Shown here: positions 26,458-38,500 of the stretch, one piece after another
Numbering within the stretch: position 1 is the stretch's first letter
Layout of the letters: every line of letters starts with the position of its first letter
NCBI RefSeq assembly: GCF_004801405.1
Contig: NZ_SSOB01000005.1
Location: 1-64,000, forward strand
Length of the DNA stretch: 64,000 nt
Source: Cohnella fermenti
GTDB taxonomy: Bacteria; Bacillota; Bacilli; Paenibacillales; Paenibacillaceae
Reading direction: 5' to 3'
Program-made: the position numbers and the translations under genes
The notes under the pieces: generated by a model
Seen by the model: only the letters and a program-made list of their open reading frames with translations
The model's database searches: none
What the model was told of the DNA's origin: nothing

Positions 26458-28821
26458 CTATCGCAACGAGTTCATCTGCGCGATCAGGCCGTCCAGCATC
26501 TCGTCGGTGAACCCGCCGCGGCTGAAGGCGACCAGGTTGCGCAGCGGCATGTACTTCATCATGGCCTCCATCATATCGGCCATGCCCTCGCCCATGCCCT
26601 CACTGGCCGCTTCGCCGATGCCCTCGCCCGCCGACTCCTTGCCCGCGTCAGCCGCTTCGCTCGCCTCCGTCTCCGCTCCGGCGCCGCCCGAGAGGCCCAT
26701 GCCCTGCTGCATCTGCTGCAGGAAGCCTTGGGCGAATGCCGCCGTGCGCGGATCGTTCAGCAGGTCGCCGAGCAGCGAGTTGCGATGCACCTCGAGCGGG
26801 AGGGCGACCGTCGATTCGACCGCCACCGTCGCCGACAGCTCGATCTCCGCCGACGAGCGGCCGATCAGAATGTCGAAGTCCCCGGACTCGACATGCCAAT
26901 CGCCGAGCTTGACATTGTAGTAGGCGAAGGAACGCTTGTCGAGCGTAAACGTCACCGTCTTCGCTTCCCCCGGCTGCAGCTCGACCTTGGCGAAGCCCTT
27001 AAGCTCCTTGCTCGGCCGAACGACCGTGCTTCGAACGTCTCTCACGTACAGTTGAACGATCTCCTTGCCCGCGCGGACGCCGGTATTGCGGACGGTTACC
27101 GACACGTCCAGCGTATCCGTATCCTTCAGGCGATCCGTCCCCGCCTTCAAGTCCGAATACTCGAACGTCGTGTAGCTGAGGCCGTGCCCGAACGGGAACA
27201 GCGGGTTCACGTCCTTCGAATCGTAATAGCGATAGCCGACGAACACGCCTTCGCGGTATTCCACCCGATCCTCTTCCCCCGGGAAAAACAAATACGAAGG
27301 GTTGTCGCTCAGCTTCGCCGGGAACGTCTCGGCCAGCTTGCCGCTCGGGTTCGCCGCTCCGAACAGCAGGTCTGCCACGGCGCCGCCGACCGCTTGCCCG
27401 CCGAGGTAAGCCTCGAGCACCGCCTTGACGCGGCCGAGCCACGGCATCTCGATCGGAGAGCCGTTCATCAGCACGACGACCGTCTTCCCCTGCACGCCGG
27501 CGACGGCTTCGATCAAAGCCTCCTGGTTGGCCGGCATCCGCAGGTGCGTCCGGTCGTAGCCCTCGGACTCGTACCGGTCCGGCAACCCGGCGAAGACGAT
27601 CGCGACGTCCGCCGACGCGGCGGCTGCCTTCGCTTCCTCGACCAGCGCCGCATCGGAGGCGTCGCTGTCCAGCGTGTAGCCTTGCGCATACGCAACCGAA
27701 GCTCCCTCGCCCGCCAGCTTGCGAATCTCCGCAAGCGGCTCATCCAGCTTCGTCGGCTTGATGTGCGAGCTGCCGCCGCCCTGGAACCTCGGCTTCGCCG
27801 CGAACGCTCCGATTACCGCGAGCTTGCCACCCGGCGCGAGCGGAAGCAGCGCCCCGTCATTCTTCAGCAGCACCATCGATTCGCCGGCGACCTTGCGGGC
27901 AAGCGCATGATGCGCATCCTGATCGTACGCGGCATCCGCACGCCTGCCGTCCACGCTCTTGAAGATCAGCTCGAGCAAGCGGGCAACTGCCCGGTCGAGC
28001 GTCTCCTCGGCCAAGCGGCCGCTCCGCACCGCTTCGACGATCTTGCGGTCCCCGAAGCCGCCGTTGCCCGGCATCTCCAGCTCGTTCCCGGCGGCAAGGC
28101 CGTCGACCCGCTCGTTGTTCGCGCCCCAGTCGGTGACGACGATGCCCTCATGTCCCCACTCCTCCTTAAGAACGCGCGTCAGCAGGAACTCGTTCTCGGA
28201 GGCGTACGTGCCGTTCACCTTGTTGTAGGAGCTCATCACCGTCCAAGGCTGCCCCTTCCGGACCGCGCCCTCGAAGCTCGCCAGGTAAATCTCGCGCAGC
28301 GTCCGCTCGTCCACGACGGCGTCGACCGACATCCGGCGATGCTCCTGGTTGTTCACCGCGAAGTGCTTCAGCGACGTGCCGACGCCTTGGCTCTGAACGC
28401 CGCCGATGTGGCTCGCCGCCATCTCGGACGACAGATACGGGTCCTCCGAGAAGTACTCGAAGTTCCGGCCGCAGAGCGGGGAGCGCTTGATGTTCGCGCC
28501 GGGTCCGAGCAGGACGGCCACATCTTCCGCTTGGCACTCTTCGCCGAGCGCAACGCCCACGCGTCCGATCAGATCGCGGTCCCAGGAGCTCGCCATGCCG
28601 GCCGCCGAAGGGAAGCAGGTCGCCGGAACGCTATCGAACAGCCCCAGGTGGTCGCTGCTGCCCTGTTGCTTGCGAAGCCCGTGCGGACCGTCGGTGACCA
28701 TAATGGACGGGATGCCGAGCCGCTCGACGCCCTTTAACCGCCAGAAGTCCAATCCCGAACACATGCCTGCCTTCTCTTCCAATGTCATCTGAGAGATGAG
28801 AGCTTGAATGTCTCTGCTCAT
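26458..28821 (-). CDS. Glycoside hydrolase family 3 beta-glucosidase-type enzyme
   Basis: 787 residues, no signal peptide, so cytoplasmic. N-terminal GH3 TIM barrel ([60 protein letters not shown]) with the catalytic nucleophile Asp in [17 protein letters not shown] near residue 230. An alpha/beta sandwich with the acid/base region ([18 protein letters not shown]) and a C-terminal FnIII-like domain ([17 protein letters not shown]) follow, then a Met/Gly/Glu-rich tail ending in a short helical segment. Start 28821 follows AAGGGGAGG; the in-frame ATG at 28863 has no RBS. It is divergent from an AraC-type gene that may regulate it. The substrate is probably a beta-linked gluco- or xylo-oligosaccharide imported by an ABC transporter. 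Confidence 0.92.
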   Translation of the reverse strand: MSRDIQALISQMTLEEKAGMCSGLDFWRLKGVERLGIPSIMVTDGPHGLRKQQGSSDHLGLFDSVPATCFPSAAGMASSWDRDLIGRVGVALGEECQAEDVAVLLGPGANIKRSPLCGRNFEYFSEDPYLSSEMAASHIGGVQSQGVGTSLKHFAVNNQEHRRMSVDAVVDERTLREIYLASFEGAVRKGQPWTVMSSYNKVNGTYASENEFLLTRVLKEEWGHEGIVVTDWGANNERVDGLAAGNELEMPGNGGFGDRKIVEAVRSGRLAEETLDRAVARLLELIFKSVDGRRADAAYDQDAHHALARKVAGESMVLLKNDGALLPLAPGGKLAVIGAFAAKPRFQGGGSSHIKPTKLDEPLAEIRKLAGEGASVAYAQGYTLDSDASDAALVEEAKAAAASADVAIVFAGLPDRYESEGYDRTHLRMPANQEALIEAVAGVQGKTVVVLMNGSPIEMPWLGRVKAVLEAYLGGQAVGGAVADLLFGAANPSGKLAETFPAKLSDNPSYLFFPGEEDRVEYREGVFVGYRYYDSKDVNPLFPFGHGLSYTTFEYSDLKAGTDRLKDTDTLDVSVTVRNTGVRAGKEIVQLYVRDVRSTVVRPSKELKGFAKVELQPGEAKTVTFTLDKRSFAYYNVKLGDWHVESGDFDILIGRSSAEIELSATVAVESTVALPLEVHRNSLLGDLLNDPRTAAFAQGFLQQMQQGMGLSGGAGAETEASEAADAGKESAGEGIGEAASEGMGEGMADMMEAMMKYMPLRNLVAFSRGGFTDEMLDGLIAQMNSLR

Positions 28822-28841
28822 ATCGGGAGCCTCCCCTTGGT

Positions 28842-28855
28842 TGTAATCGTTTTCT
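28842..28855 (-). promoter_or_regulatory. cre-like catabolite-repression site before the GH3 gene
   Basis: TGTAATCGTTTTCT matches the CcpA consensus TGWAANCGNTNWCA at every defined position but the last. It lies 21 bases upstream of the chosen start codon, which suggests carbon catabolite repression. Confidence 0.5.
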
Positions 28856-28890
28856 TCTCCCATTCATTATGGCATGACCTTGGCGCCTGC

Positions 28891-28901
28891 TATGGTATAA
28901 T
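28891..28901 (+). promoter_or_regulatory. Extended -10 promoter element of the AraC-type gene
   Basis: TATGGTATAAT contains TGNTATAAT, a perfect extended -10, 36 bases before the start codon. No good -35 is visible at 16-18 bp. Confidence 0.6.
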
Positions 28902-28937
28902 TCAACTATAAATTGTATGAAAAAAGGATGATCTCCA

Positions 28938-30203
28938 ATGAGCGCAAACGCGGCACACGACCCTCTCGAGACGGAGCTTCGGTGGCTGGGCAGACTGCTT
29001 CAGGAGTCGCTGCGGCTTCCGGTATACGCAAGGCTGGACGGAGCCGGAATCGGAACTGGAACCGCGGAGCTGCTCTGGCAGGCCGATTCGCCGTGGAGCC
29101 CCGCTTATGCCGATCCGGCCGAGCAGATGCGGGCCGTTATCGGAGCGGACGAGCCTGCGGACGTTCCGGTTCTTCGCGCCGTCGGCTTCCTTGAGCATTA
29201 CGTCGTGCTCCCGGTGCAACGAGGCGGCGTCCGCCAAGCCGTTGTCGTTATCGGCCCGGCGATCGTTGCGCGCCCTTCCGCCAACATCGCGGAGAACCTG
29301 CTTAACGATCAGGCCGTCCCCCGGCGCGACCGCCCGAAGTGGTCCGAATATTGGAACCGCCTGCCGGTCGCAAGCCGCATGCAGCTTATGCAGATCGCCG
29401 TGCTCGCCCATTGGTCCGTCAACCGGACGAAGGTCGACGTATCGGACGTGCTCCGCTCCAGCTTCCCCTATGCGATCCCGCCGGCTGTCCGCGAAGCGGC
29501 CGAACGGACGTTATCGGATGAGCGGGAAGCTTCCCGCCTTCATTCGGGGTACGAGTTCGAACGCCGCATGCTCGGCCTTATCCGCTCCGGGGACACGGCG
29601 GCGCTGATGAAGCTGCTGGCCGACCTGTCCTACTTGAACGCCGGAGTGCTCTCCAAGCGCAGCCAACTGCGGAACATCAAGAACCTGGCCATCTGCGGCA
29701 TCGCGCTCGCCATGCGCGCGGCCATCGAAGGCGGGCTGTATGCGGAGCAAGCCTACACGCTCAGCGACCTGCATATCCAACACATCGAAGAGCTCGGCGA
29801 TGCGCTTGCGGTCGAAGCCGCGCTTCTGCAGGCGATGCTGGTCTTCGCCGACCGCGTGGCACAGACCCGCCGCGATGCCGTCTCGAGGCCGGTGCACGCG
29901 TGCCAGGAGTACATCTACAACCATCTGTACGAGGACCTGACCGCGCAGCGGGTCGCGGAGGCGGCGGGCCTCACCCCCAACTACTTGTCGAGCTTGTTTA
30001 AGCAAGAAACCGGGCGGACGCTGATGAATTATATTCAGAAGGAGAAGATCGAAGAAGCGAAGAAGCTGCTTGAGCACACGCGCGACTCCATCTCGGCGAT
30101 CGGCCATCGCCTCGGCTTCTACGATCAGGCGCACTTCGTCAAAGCCTTCAAGAAGCACGCCGGAATCACGCCGGGGCAGCACCGCAGCCGCCTGGAGCGC
30201 TGA
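28938..30203 (+). CDS. AraC-family transcriptional regulator
   Basis: 421 residues. The first ~310 residues form an uncharacterised sensory region (FLEHYVVLPVQRGGVRQAVVVIGPAIV looks like a PocR/GAF-like beta core). The last ~100 residues are a double helix-turn-helix AraC domain: CQEYIYNHLYEDLTAQRVAE, LTPNYLSSLFKQETGRTL, then ISAIGHRLGFYDQAHFVKAF and KKHAGITPGQHR. No membrane segment or receiver domain. RBS AAAAGGATG. It is divergent from the GH3 gene with 116 bp between starts, so it most likely controls that gene and perhaps itself. Confidence 0.9.
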   Translation: MSANAAHDPLETELRWLGRLLQESLRLPVYARLDGAGIGTGTAELLWQADSPWSPAYADPAEQMRAVIGADEPADVPVLRAVGFLEHYVVLPVQRGGVRQAVVVIGPAIVARPSANIAENLLNDQAVPRRDRPKWSEYWNRLPVASRMQLMQIAVLAHWSVNRTKVDVSDVLRSSFPYAIPPAVREAAERTLSDEREASRLHSGYEFERRMLGLIRSGDTAALMKLLADLSYLNAGVLSKRSQLRNIKNLAICGIALAMRAAIEGGLYAEQAYTLSDLHIQHIEELGDALAVEAALLQAMLVFADRVAQTRRDAVSRPVHACQEYIYNHLYEDLTAQRVAEAAGLTPNYLSSLFKQETGRTLMNYIQKEKIEEAKKLLEHTRDSISAIGHRLGFYDQAHFVKAFKKHAGITPGQHRSRLER

Positions 30204-30212
30204 CCGGACGCC

Positions 30213-30240
30213 AAGAGGGGCGCTCGCGGGCGCCCCTCCA
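30213..30240 (+). terminator. Hairpin after the AraC-type gene
   Basis: GAGGGGCGC (30215-30223) pairs perfectly with GCGCCCCTC (30230-30238). It is only 12 bases after the stop codon but has no T-run, so termination strength is uncertain. Confidence 0.5.
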
Positions 30241-30392
30241 GGCTTCATACAGACGCGAAGTTCCTTCGTTGATACGTAGTACCCCCGGGAATTAATTGCC
30301 CTTTAAGACTATGGCCCCGCTCTGTTTCCCGTCTATAATAAATGGGGAAGTTTTCCTGCAATGCCTACAAAGAAAAAGTGGAGTGAGAACCG

Positions 30393-32369
30393 TTGTCCAA
30401 TCTGCAGAAGGTCTTCAGCAACTTCAAAGTCAAGTTAACCGTCGCCTTCGTCGCCATCCTCGTCGTCCCAGCCGCTGCGGTTGGCATTCTCGCGATAGAA
30501 AGCTCGAAGTCCGAGCTGCGGGATCAGATGATGATCGGGGCCTCTTCCAGCGTCGAGCTGCTCGACTCCATTATCGATCAATTCATCGAACCGAAGCTGA
30601 ACGACGTTGAATACTACTCCTCCGCCCTGCACTCCTCGCTCTACACGAACGGGGCGACTCCCGAGCTGAACGCCATTCTTAAGGAATACATGCATCTTCA
30701 TCCGGAGGCAAGCAGCATGCTCGTCGGCACCGAGAGCGGCCTGTTCATTCGCGAACCCGCCCAGGAGATGGCCGCCGATTACGATCCGCGCACCCGCGAC
30801 TGGTATACGGAAGCGATGGCGAATCCCGATGTTCCTTATATCTCCCCCCCGTTCACTTCGGCCGCTTCGGGCGTGGTGACCATCACGGTCACGAAGGCGA
30901 CCTCCGACCGTTCGGGAGTCGTTGGCGTGGGATTGAACCTGGACGAACTGAAGCAGCAAGCGGAAAAGGTCCGTGTCGGTACGGAAGGCTATGCCGTGCT
31001 GCTGGACAGCTCGCGCAAGTATATCTCCCATCCGAACGAAGCTGCGGGAGACGAGGCGGTCGAGGAATTCTGGGGACGCATCTATGAACGGAATTCCGAC
31101 AGCTTCGACTATCGGCTCAATGGCCGCGACAAGCATATGACCTACACGACGAACGAACGGACCGGCTGGAAGATCGCCGGCACGATGTTCAGCTCGGAGG
31201 TCAACGACTCTCTTCGACCGATTTTCTACAATACGTTGTGGACGATTCTGGGTTGCGTCGTTGTGGGGGCAGTCCTGATCTGGGCGGCGATGCGCTCGAT
31301 CATCGGTCCGATTCGCCGCCTGAAGATCAGTGCGGAACGCGTCAGCCAGGGCGACTTGACGACAAGCATCCGCATCGATTCCCATGACGAGATCGGCGCT
31401 CTCGGCCAGGCGTTCGACGGCATGCAGACCAGCCTTCGCGAGCTGATCAAGAGCGTCGGAGCGAGCGCCGAGCAAGTCAGCTCCTCCTCCGAGGAACTGA
31501 CGGCCAGCGCCAAGCAGACGAGCGAAGCCGGGGAACAGGTGTCGAGCGCCGTCCAGGAGATTGCAAGCGGCGCCGAGAGGCAGAACATCGCCATCGACGC
31601 GAACGTCGGCTCCCTGGAGGAGATCGCGCTCGGCGTCGGCCGGATCGCCGAGAAGTCCGCCGCCGTCGCCGAGCTCGCCGCGCAGTCGTCCGCCCAGGCG
31701 GATGAAGGCGGGGAAGCGGTCCGGCAGACCGTCTCCCAGATGCATGCGATCTCCGAGTCGGTCGCCGCCTCCAACCGGATCGTTCGGGAGTTGCATGAGC
31801 GCACGCAAGCCATCGAGGAGATCTCCGAAGCGATCCGCGACATCGCCAGCCAGACGAATCTGCTCTCGCTGAACGCAGCCATCGAAGCCGCCCGGGCGGG
31901 CGAGCAAGGCAAGGGCTTCGCCGTCGTCGCCGGTGCCGTGCGCAAGCTCGCAGAGCAATCCGCCGCCTCTGCGGAGCGGATCTTCGACCTGATCACGGAG
32001 ATCCGCCAAGGCACCGACCGCTCCGTCGCCACGATGGACAAGGTGTCCCGCGAAGTGGACAGCGGGCTTCGCGACTCGGAGGAGACGATCCGCAAGTTCG
32101 ATCGGATCATCTCCGACATGAAGGAGACAACGCCGCAGATCGAGGACATCTCCGCAACCGCCGAGCAGATCGCCGCCGGCATTCAAGAGGTATCCTCCGG
32201 CGCCAAGGAATTGGCCATTATCGCCACAGGCAACGCGGCCACTTCCGAACAGGTCGCCGCCTCCGCGGAAGAGCAGCTCGCGGCGATGGAGGAGATCTCT
32301 TCCTCGGCCGAAGCGCTGTCCCGGATGTCGGAGGAGCTTCGCTCCTTGATCCGGAAGTTCCGGTACTGA
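30393..32369 (+). CDS. Methyl-accepting chemotaxis protein with dCache-type sensor
   Basis: 658-residue transmembrane chemoreceptor. TM1 about 12-35, extracellular dCache-like ligand domain (40-275; contains [25 protein letters not shown]), TM2 about 278-300, HAMP, then the long coiled-coil signalling domain. The hairpin tip is intact ([27 protein letters not shown]) and interacts with CheA/CheW. The usual acidic position after FAVVA is replaced ([15 protein letters not shown]), a small oddity. TTG start with GTGGAGTGAG upstream. Monocistronic, between an AraC gene and a convergent SLH gene. Ligand unknown; dCache domains commonly sense amino acids or sugars. Confidence 0.92.
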   Translation: MSNLQKVFSNFKVKLTVAFVAILVVPAAAVGILAIESSKSELRDQMMIGASSSVELLDSIIDQFIEPKLNDVEYYSSALHSSLYTNGATPELNAILKEYMHLHPEASSMLVGTESGLFIREPAQEMAADYDPRTRDWYTEAMANPDVPYISPPFTSAASGVVTITVTKATSDRSGVVGVGLNLDELKQQAEKVRVGTEGYAVLLDSSRKYISHPNEAAGDEAVEEFWGRIYERNSDSFDYRLNGRDKHMTYTTNERTGWKIAGTMFSSEVNDSLRPIFYNTLWTILGCVVVGAVLIWAAMRSIIGPIRRLKISAERVSQGDLTTSIRIDSHDEIGALGQAFDGMQTSLRELIKSVGASAEQVSSSSEELTASAKQTSEAGEQVSSAVQEIASGAERQNIAIDANVGSLEEIALGVGRIAEKSAAVAELAAQSSAQADEGGEAVRQTVSQMHAISESVAASNRIVRELHERTQAIEEISEAIRDIASQTNLLSLNAAIEAARAGEQGKGFAVVAGAVRKLAEQSAASAERIFDLITEIRQGTDRSVATMDKVSREVDSGLRDSEETIRKFDRIISDMKETTPQIEDISATAEQIAAGIQEVSSGAKELAIIATGNAATSEQVAASAEEQLAAMEEISSSAEALSRMSEELRSLIRKFRY

Positions 32370-32483
32370 ACCGATTGCGTTTTGCAGCCAGATTGGCTGT
32401 CAAACAATCCGTTTGGCCGATTCTCTTCCCGCTAAACGACGAGATGAGCAACCACGGCTCAACCGGAGCAGCATTAGGCGCAC

Positions 32484-32519
32484 AAAGAGGGACTTCACAG
32501 ATACTGTGAGTCCCTCTTC
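32484..32519. terminator. Bidirectional terminator between converging genes
   Basis: AGAGGGACT-T-CACAG pairs with CTGTG-AGTCCCTCT around a 3-base loop, a strong interrupted 14-bp stem. It lies between the chemoreceptor (+) and the SLH protein gene (-). Short T-runs flank it on both strands (CTCTTCC, CTCTTTG). Confidence 0.7.
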
Positions 32520-32534
32520 CGCTTCTATAACCCG

Positions 32535-35500
32535 TTACAGATGTGCCGCATCGACATAATCAAGCAGGCGGACGATGACGGCCGCAGCCTCCGCTCTCGT
32601 AGCATTGCGGGCTGGCTTGAAGCTTCCGTCGGGATATCCGTTCATAATATTCGCAGATATAATCGCCCCAATCGCTTCGTCTGCCCATACCGGAATTTGT
32701 TCCTGGTCGATGAAGCCGCCCGAGGTGCCGGTCGCATTCTCCGACAGCTTGCCGGAACGAGCCAGCATGATCGCCATCTCCTGTCTGGTGATGACCTCGT
32801 CAGGAGCGAACATATCCCCCGCTCGACCGAATACAATGCCTAACGAGCCGGCAATGGAGATGTAGTCCTTCGCCCAGTGCTGCTTCGTATCCGTAAACAC
32901 CTTCGTCTCCTGCGACTTCAACCCCATTGCGAGAACAAGAATCTTAAGGAATTCCGCCCTCGTAATTTGAGCTTCCGGCTTGAATGACCCATCCGCATAG
33001 CCGGAAATGGCACCAAGCTTCACTAAGCGGTCAATATCTTTCTTGGCCCAGTTGGATTCCGTCACATCCTTGAATGGAACAACAGGAGTCGTTGAGTTGT
33101 CCAGTTTCTCGGGAGTAACGGGAGTCTCCTCGTTCTCTTCCTCGATAAGGGACCAATGGGCAACAAGCGTCATATTGGAGGTGATAATCGTAGATGCACT
33201 CACAGGTTCTCCGCCGCTTGTGAACCAACCTTCGAAGACGTAGCCTTCGCGCGTTGGCATCGGCAGCGAGCCAACCGCAGAGCCGATGACAACCAACATC
33301 CCGCTCGAAGCCGTGCCGCCGTTGGCGTCAAAGCTGACTGCATATTGAACCGGCGTCACCGGTGTAACCGGAATAGCGGCAATTGTCACGATGTAGCTTG
33401 CGATAAATCCTTCGTATGCAACGGTCACCGCCTGACTCGATGCCGCCGCAGCGCTATTGAATCCACTGACCATGTCCGCCGTTGCGTCAACAATAGTGAC
33501 GCTGTCGTCACTCCATCTCACCGCCAGCTTCAAGCCGTCCACACTCAGCGCATCCCCTGCCAGGTATTGCGTCTTGTGCGTCGACTGGTCGCTGATCGCG
33601 ATGCCCGTGATCGTCGGCTGCTCCGGTGCGGCTACCGAGACGGTATAGGTCGCGCTGTAACCGCCATACGCTGCCGTCAAGGTTTGGCTTGCCGCCGCCG
33701 CGCTGCTGTCGAACCCGCTGACCATGTCCGCCGTTGCGTCAACAATAGTGACGCTGTCGTCGCTCCAGCTTACCGCCAGCTTCAGGCCGTCCACGCTCAG
33801 CGCATCCCCTGTCAGGTATTGCGTCTTGTGCGTCGACTGGTCGCTGATCGCGATGCCCGTGATCGTCGGCTGCTCCGGTGCGGCTACCGAGACGGTATAG
33901 GTCGCGCTGTAACCGCCATACGCTGCCGTCAAGGTTTGGCTTGCCGCCGCCGCGCTGCTGTCGAACCCGCTGACCATGTCCGCCGTTGCGTCAACAATAG
34001 TGACGCTGTCGTCGCTCCAGCTTACCGCCAGCTTCAGGCCGTCCACGCTCAGCGCATCCCCTGTCAGGTATTGCGTCTTGTGCGTCGACTGGTCGCTGAT
34101 CGCGATGCCCGTGATTGTCAGTACAGGCTCGACGATGGACACCGTATAGCTTGCAGTGTAGTCCCCATACGTCACCGTCAGAAGTTGACTCTCCGCCGGT
34201 TCACTGCTGTCGAACCCGCTTGTCATGCTCTCCGTCACCGGCACACTCGTTCTGCTACCGTCGTTCCAGACAATGTCAAGCTTAAGTCCTTCCACATTCA
34301 GCGATTCTCCAACCGCATACTCGGTTTGGTGCGCCGAGTCCTCATTGATAACTGCAGTCTGATATTCAAGAACGGCACCGTACAGCTCCAGCTCCGCCAG
34401 ATTGCCGTTCCAATCCTTATCGTTGGTCAACCGGAAGTAACGATAGGCTCCTTGGTCCAGCAATTGGTCCAGATCGTACTCGGTCCATACGCCAAGCACC
34501 GCATTGCTTACGTTCCCGATTAACTGCGTCCACGTCTGCTTGTCGTTGGAGCCCAACAGATAAGCTCCATTCATCCTCGCCACGGTGCCCGAGTTGTTCC
34601 GAGGCAGCAATCGAACGTCCGTCAATCGGGCCGCGCGATTGTCCCCGAAGTCAATATCGTAGTAAGAACGACCTGTTATCAAATCCCCGTAAGTCTCCGT
34701 ACTCCCGTCAAATATGCGGGTGGCCGCCACATCGGGCTCGGCGTTGGTTCCCCACTCCTTGGAGGATGCCGCAACAAGCGCTTCTTCCAATACGTTTATT
34801 TGAACAAGTTCGACAATAGATACCGTGAACGATGCGGTAAAGCCGCCATATGTCACCGTCAAGGTCTTATCTCCCAGCTCGCTGCTGTCGAATCCGCTCA
34901 CTTCATCCGCCGTTACGGACACCTGGGTCGTTACGCCATCGCCCCAGCCGACATCCAGCCGGAGTCCTTCCACATTCAACGAGTCGCCAATCCGATATCT
35001 CTTCTTATAAGTTGAAGTCGGGCTGACTTCAACGGATTGAGGCTCGAAGATTGCACCGTAGAAGACAACCTCGGCGACGTTGCCGTACCAATTGCTATCG
35101 TTGGTCAATCTGAAGTAACGATAATAGCCGTCCGCCAGCAAGTCCTCCGGACCATATTGGTGCCAAATTCCCAACTGAGCGTTGCTAATATTCGTTGTAA
35201 GCTTAGTCCATGTCAGCTTGTCGTTGGAGCCAGCAAGATAAGCTCCGTTCAGTCGGGATACGTTGTTGGCCGAGCTGAATCGGGGCAAGATCAGCACATC
35301 GGTCAACTTGACTGCCCGTTCGCCGAAGTCGATATCGTAATAAGACTTGGCTGCGTTCAGATCGCCGAAGGTGTTGATATTGCCGTCGAACAATCGGTAG
35401 CCTACGACTTCCTTCGGTGTCGGCGTACCAGAAGCAACCCACTCGTCATGGGACGCGACAACGGTCGCTTCATTGGCTACATCCAGCTTGGCCGGCACCG

Positions 35501-38500
35501 TAATCTCATAGGTGTCCGAGTGGCCCTCGAACGCAACAGTCAGCGTCTGAGCGCTTTGGGCGGCGGAATTGCTGTTGAAGCCGCTGACCATCTCTTCCGT
35601 TACAGGAATGATGATAGAGCCGCCGTCCTCCCAGATCACTTTCAAGTTTAATCCCTTCACGCTAAGCAGGTCATTTACTCCATAATTCTTCTTGACCGTC
35701 GCGTCCTCCAGAATCTCTACTGCCTCAATCGTCTCTGGGGACACCAGCGCCCAATGGGCTCGAAGAACAACATCGCTTGTCACAATGTCATCCGCGAAGT
35801 TCCACTTCTGATCCCCGCTGTACCATCCTTCGAACGAATAGCGGTCTTTGACAACCTGCGCCTCCGGCTCTTCGATGGTGCCCCCATCCGGCACAATCAA
35901 GGGGTCGAACTCGGGAGAGCCTCCATCCGAATTGAAGCCTACCTGATGACTTGCTTGTCCGGACTCCCCGAACACCTTGAATTCGTAGAAGCTGGCTGCG
36001 GCATCCTCGGGAAGCCCTGTAACAGTCACTTTGACATACCGAACGGAGGATGCGACAAAATAATCGGATTGGACCTGGGAGCTCTTCGTATTCCCCTGAT
36101 TGTCCGTTGTCGTAACTTTGTCAATCCTCGTGATCCAGCTCAAGCCGTCTGCAGAAGTTTCGATTCTGTACTTATATAGCTGACCAATCTTCTCCCACAT
36201 CAATTGGGTACCTTCGGTGATGTTTACCTGCTCGCCCAGATCCACCATAAACCAATTATCGGTTTTGCGATCGGCAGCGCTCCAACGGGTTGCCGAGTTG
36301 GCATCCGTTCCATTGGAGGCCGGATAGCCTTCCGCGGAGCTGCTTGCTGTTGAAGGCTTGTTCTGGGCCAGATTGATCGGATTGCCCCATACCTTGAAGT
36401 CGTAGATGCCGGCCTTGACGCCGGTCGGCAATCCCGTCACGGTCAATCTGACATAACGGGCCGTCGCTGCAAAATAATCGGATCGGACCTGTTCCGTGCT
36501 CGTGCTTCCCGTCTTGTCCGCCGCCAGATTCCATTGGATGTTATCCATGGAAGTCTCAATTTTGTATTGGTGGGCGATCCCGCTGTTTGTCCATGTAACC
36601 TGTGTACCATAGGAGATTCGTCTGACAGCGCCCAGATCGACCGTATAGGTTGGGCCGGCGCCTTCCTCGGCTGCTTGCCAGAGACTTGTCGGATTGCCGT
36701 CGCTGCCATTGGAGGCCGGGGCGCCCGTCTCCGAGCTGCTTGCCGTTGCCGTCTTGCCCAGAGCCAGGTTGGTCGGTTCTCCGAACACCTTGAAGTCAAC
36801 CAGGTTGGCCGAACCGAAGTCCGCCGGATTCGTCAACGTCAATTTAACGTATCGAGCCGTATCCAGGAAGAAGTCCGATTGTATTGGCTCCGCACTCATA
36901 TTGAGCGTTTGGTCGTCCTTCAAGGTCCAGTTGACATTATCGTTCGATGTCTCGATTCGATACGGATAAGGTCCGCTGCTGCCCCAAGTAATTTGAGTGC
37001 CGCCGGTAATATTCATGTGCTGCCCCAAGTCCGCCGTCCAGGAACTTCCGTAATCGTCCGCAGCCACCGATTTGCCATAGGCGATATTCACCGGCACAGG
37101 AGCCGCAATCTCCGCAGCCTCAGGCACCGTTCCTCCGGTTGCGATAAAATTAATGTTCCGAGTATAATTGCCGACCGTGAAATTTCCCGCTGCGGCATTC
37201 AGAATCGAATTCCCATTGATCACCAGATTCTCAAAGGTAATATTCTGGGTAAGCCGCGTCGCATCATAACCATAAATTGCAGATCCGTTGCTATTGCTTC
37301 CATTGTAAGTAATATTCTTGAAGCGAATGTTGTTGATGCCGCGTCCCGCTCCAAGGCCGTAAGCGGCATTGTTAACGGTACGAATCTCTACGACCTTCCC
37401 GACCGATTCACTGCGATCATCGATTCGAATATCGGAGAAATTGGCGTTAATGATCAGATTGCCGTCGCTTGCATCCAACCGAATAGGACCAACCGAGTAC
37501 GGCTTGTCAAGCAGAATATCCAGATTGGAGAAGTTGAGATCGCTAAACGACTCTCCCCCTCCAGGCTTCGATGGATCTCCATGTGTCGCAATATTGAGCG
37601 GATGAGCCAATCCCGGCATGAGAACGGAATTCGTTACGCTAATGTTGGCGGAGTTGCCGGACCAGATTCTCCCGCTGTTATGACGAGAGTTATACAAAGC
37701 AATCGCATCATCGCTGGTGCGCATAAATATGTCGTTAATGGTGATGTTGGTTGCGGCGAATGTATCAATGCCGTCCCCCCATTTATTGAAGCTGAACGCT
37801 TTAAAATTATTTACGTATACATTGGTAGCGTTGCCAAGAGCAATCGCGCAGCCGCCTGCATCTGCGTATCCGTAATCGTTAACGATAATCCCGTCTATTA
37901 CGATTTGATTGGTATAATCTGCCGATATCGCTTTGCCCGAAGGGAGATCAAGAACACCGCGGCCCAACACCTTGGCATTCGTCGCGTTATCCAGCACAAT
38001 CCCGCCGTTAATCGCCGCTCCGCCTGCGATATAAAGAGTTCGGCCGCTTCCGACTGTAAAGTCCTGCTTGTAATAACCGGGAGCTACATATATAACTTCC
38101 GGATCGTTGTCACTCGGCGTATAGACGTCACCGGGGCGGATGACAAGAACATTGTCATCATCCGGATTCGGAGCATCAACCTCCAGAGGATTGGCGAACA
38201 CATGCAAGTTCTTCTGAACGTTGCCGTTAATCTCGACCGACAGCTTCGTCGGCTCCGTTATCGTAAAGGCTATAGTATTGGCAGCGCTATCAATAGTAGG
38301 AATAAGATTGTTGCTTGCAGGCCGAATCTCAGCCGTCGCAATCGTTTCGGTGTTGGCCTTTACCAACAGCTCAACAGGCCCGTCCATATCGAATGATACA
38401 AACGAAACAGCGGTAACCGTACTTCCGTTCCCTACTCTCGTGTTGTATTCATCCAGGTCCTGCCACTCCCCTCCGGGCACTCGAACCTTAACCGTGTAGG

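Noticed and set aside
26728..28737. 669-codon open frame antisense to the GH3 gene
   Set aside because: GC-rich third positions of the GH3 gene keep the antisense frame open. The product is Arg/His/Leu-rich with no family resemblance and no RBS.
28863..28863. ATG at 28863 as start of the GH3 enzyme
   Set aside because: No Shine-Dalgarno sequence before it, while 28821 follows AAGGGGAGG; the longer start would also run over the cre-like site.
36534..38396. 620-codon open frame antisense to the beta-helix protein gene
   Set aside because: Shadow of a gene with clear domains; composition is not protein-like.
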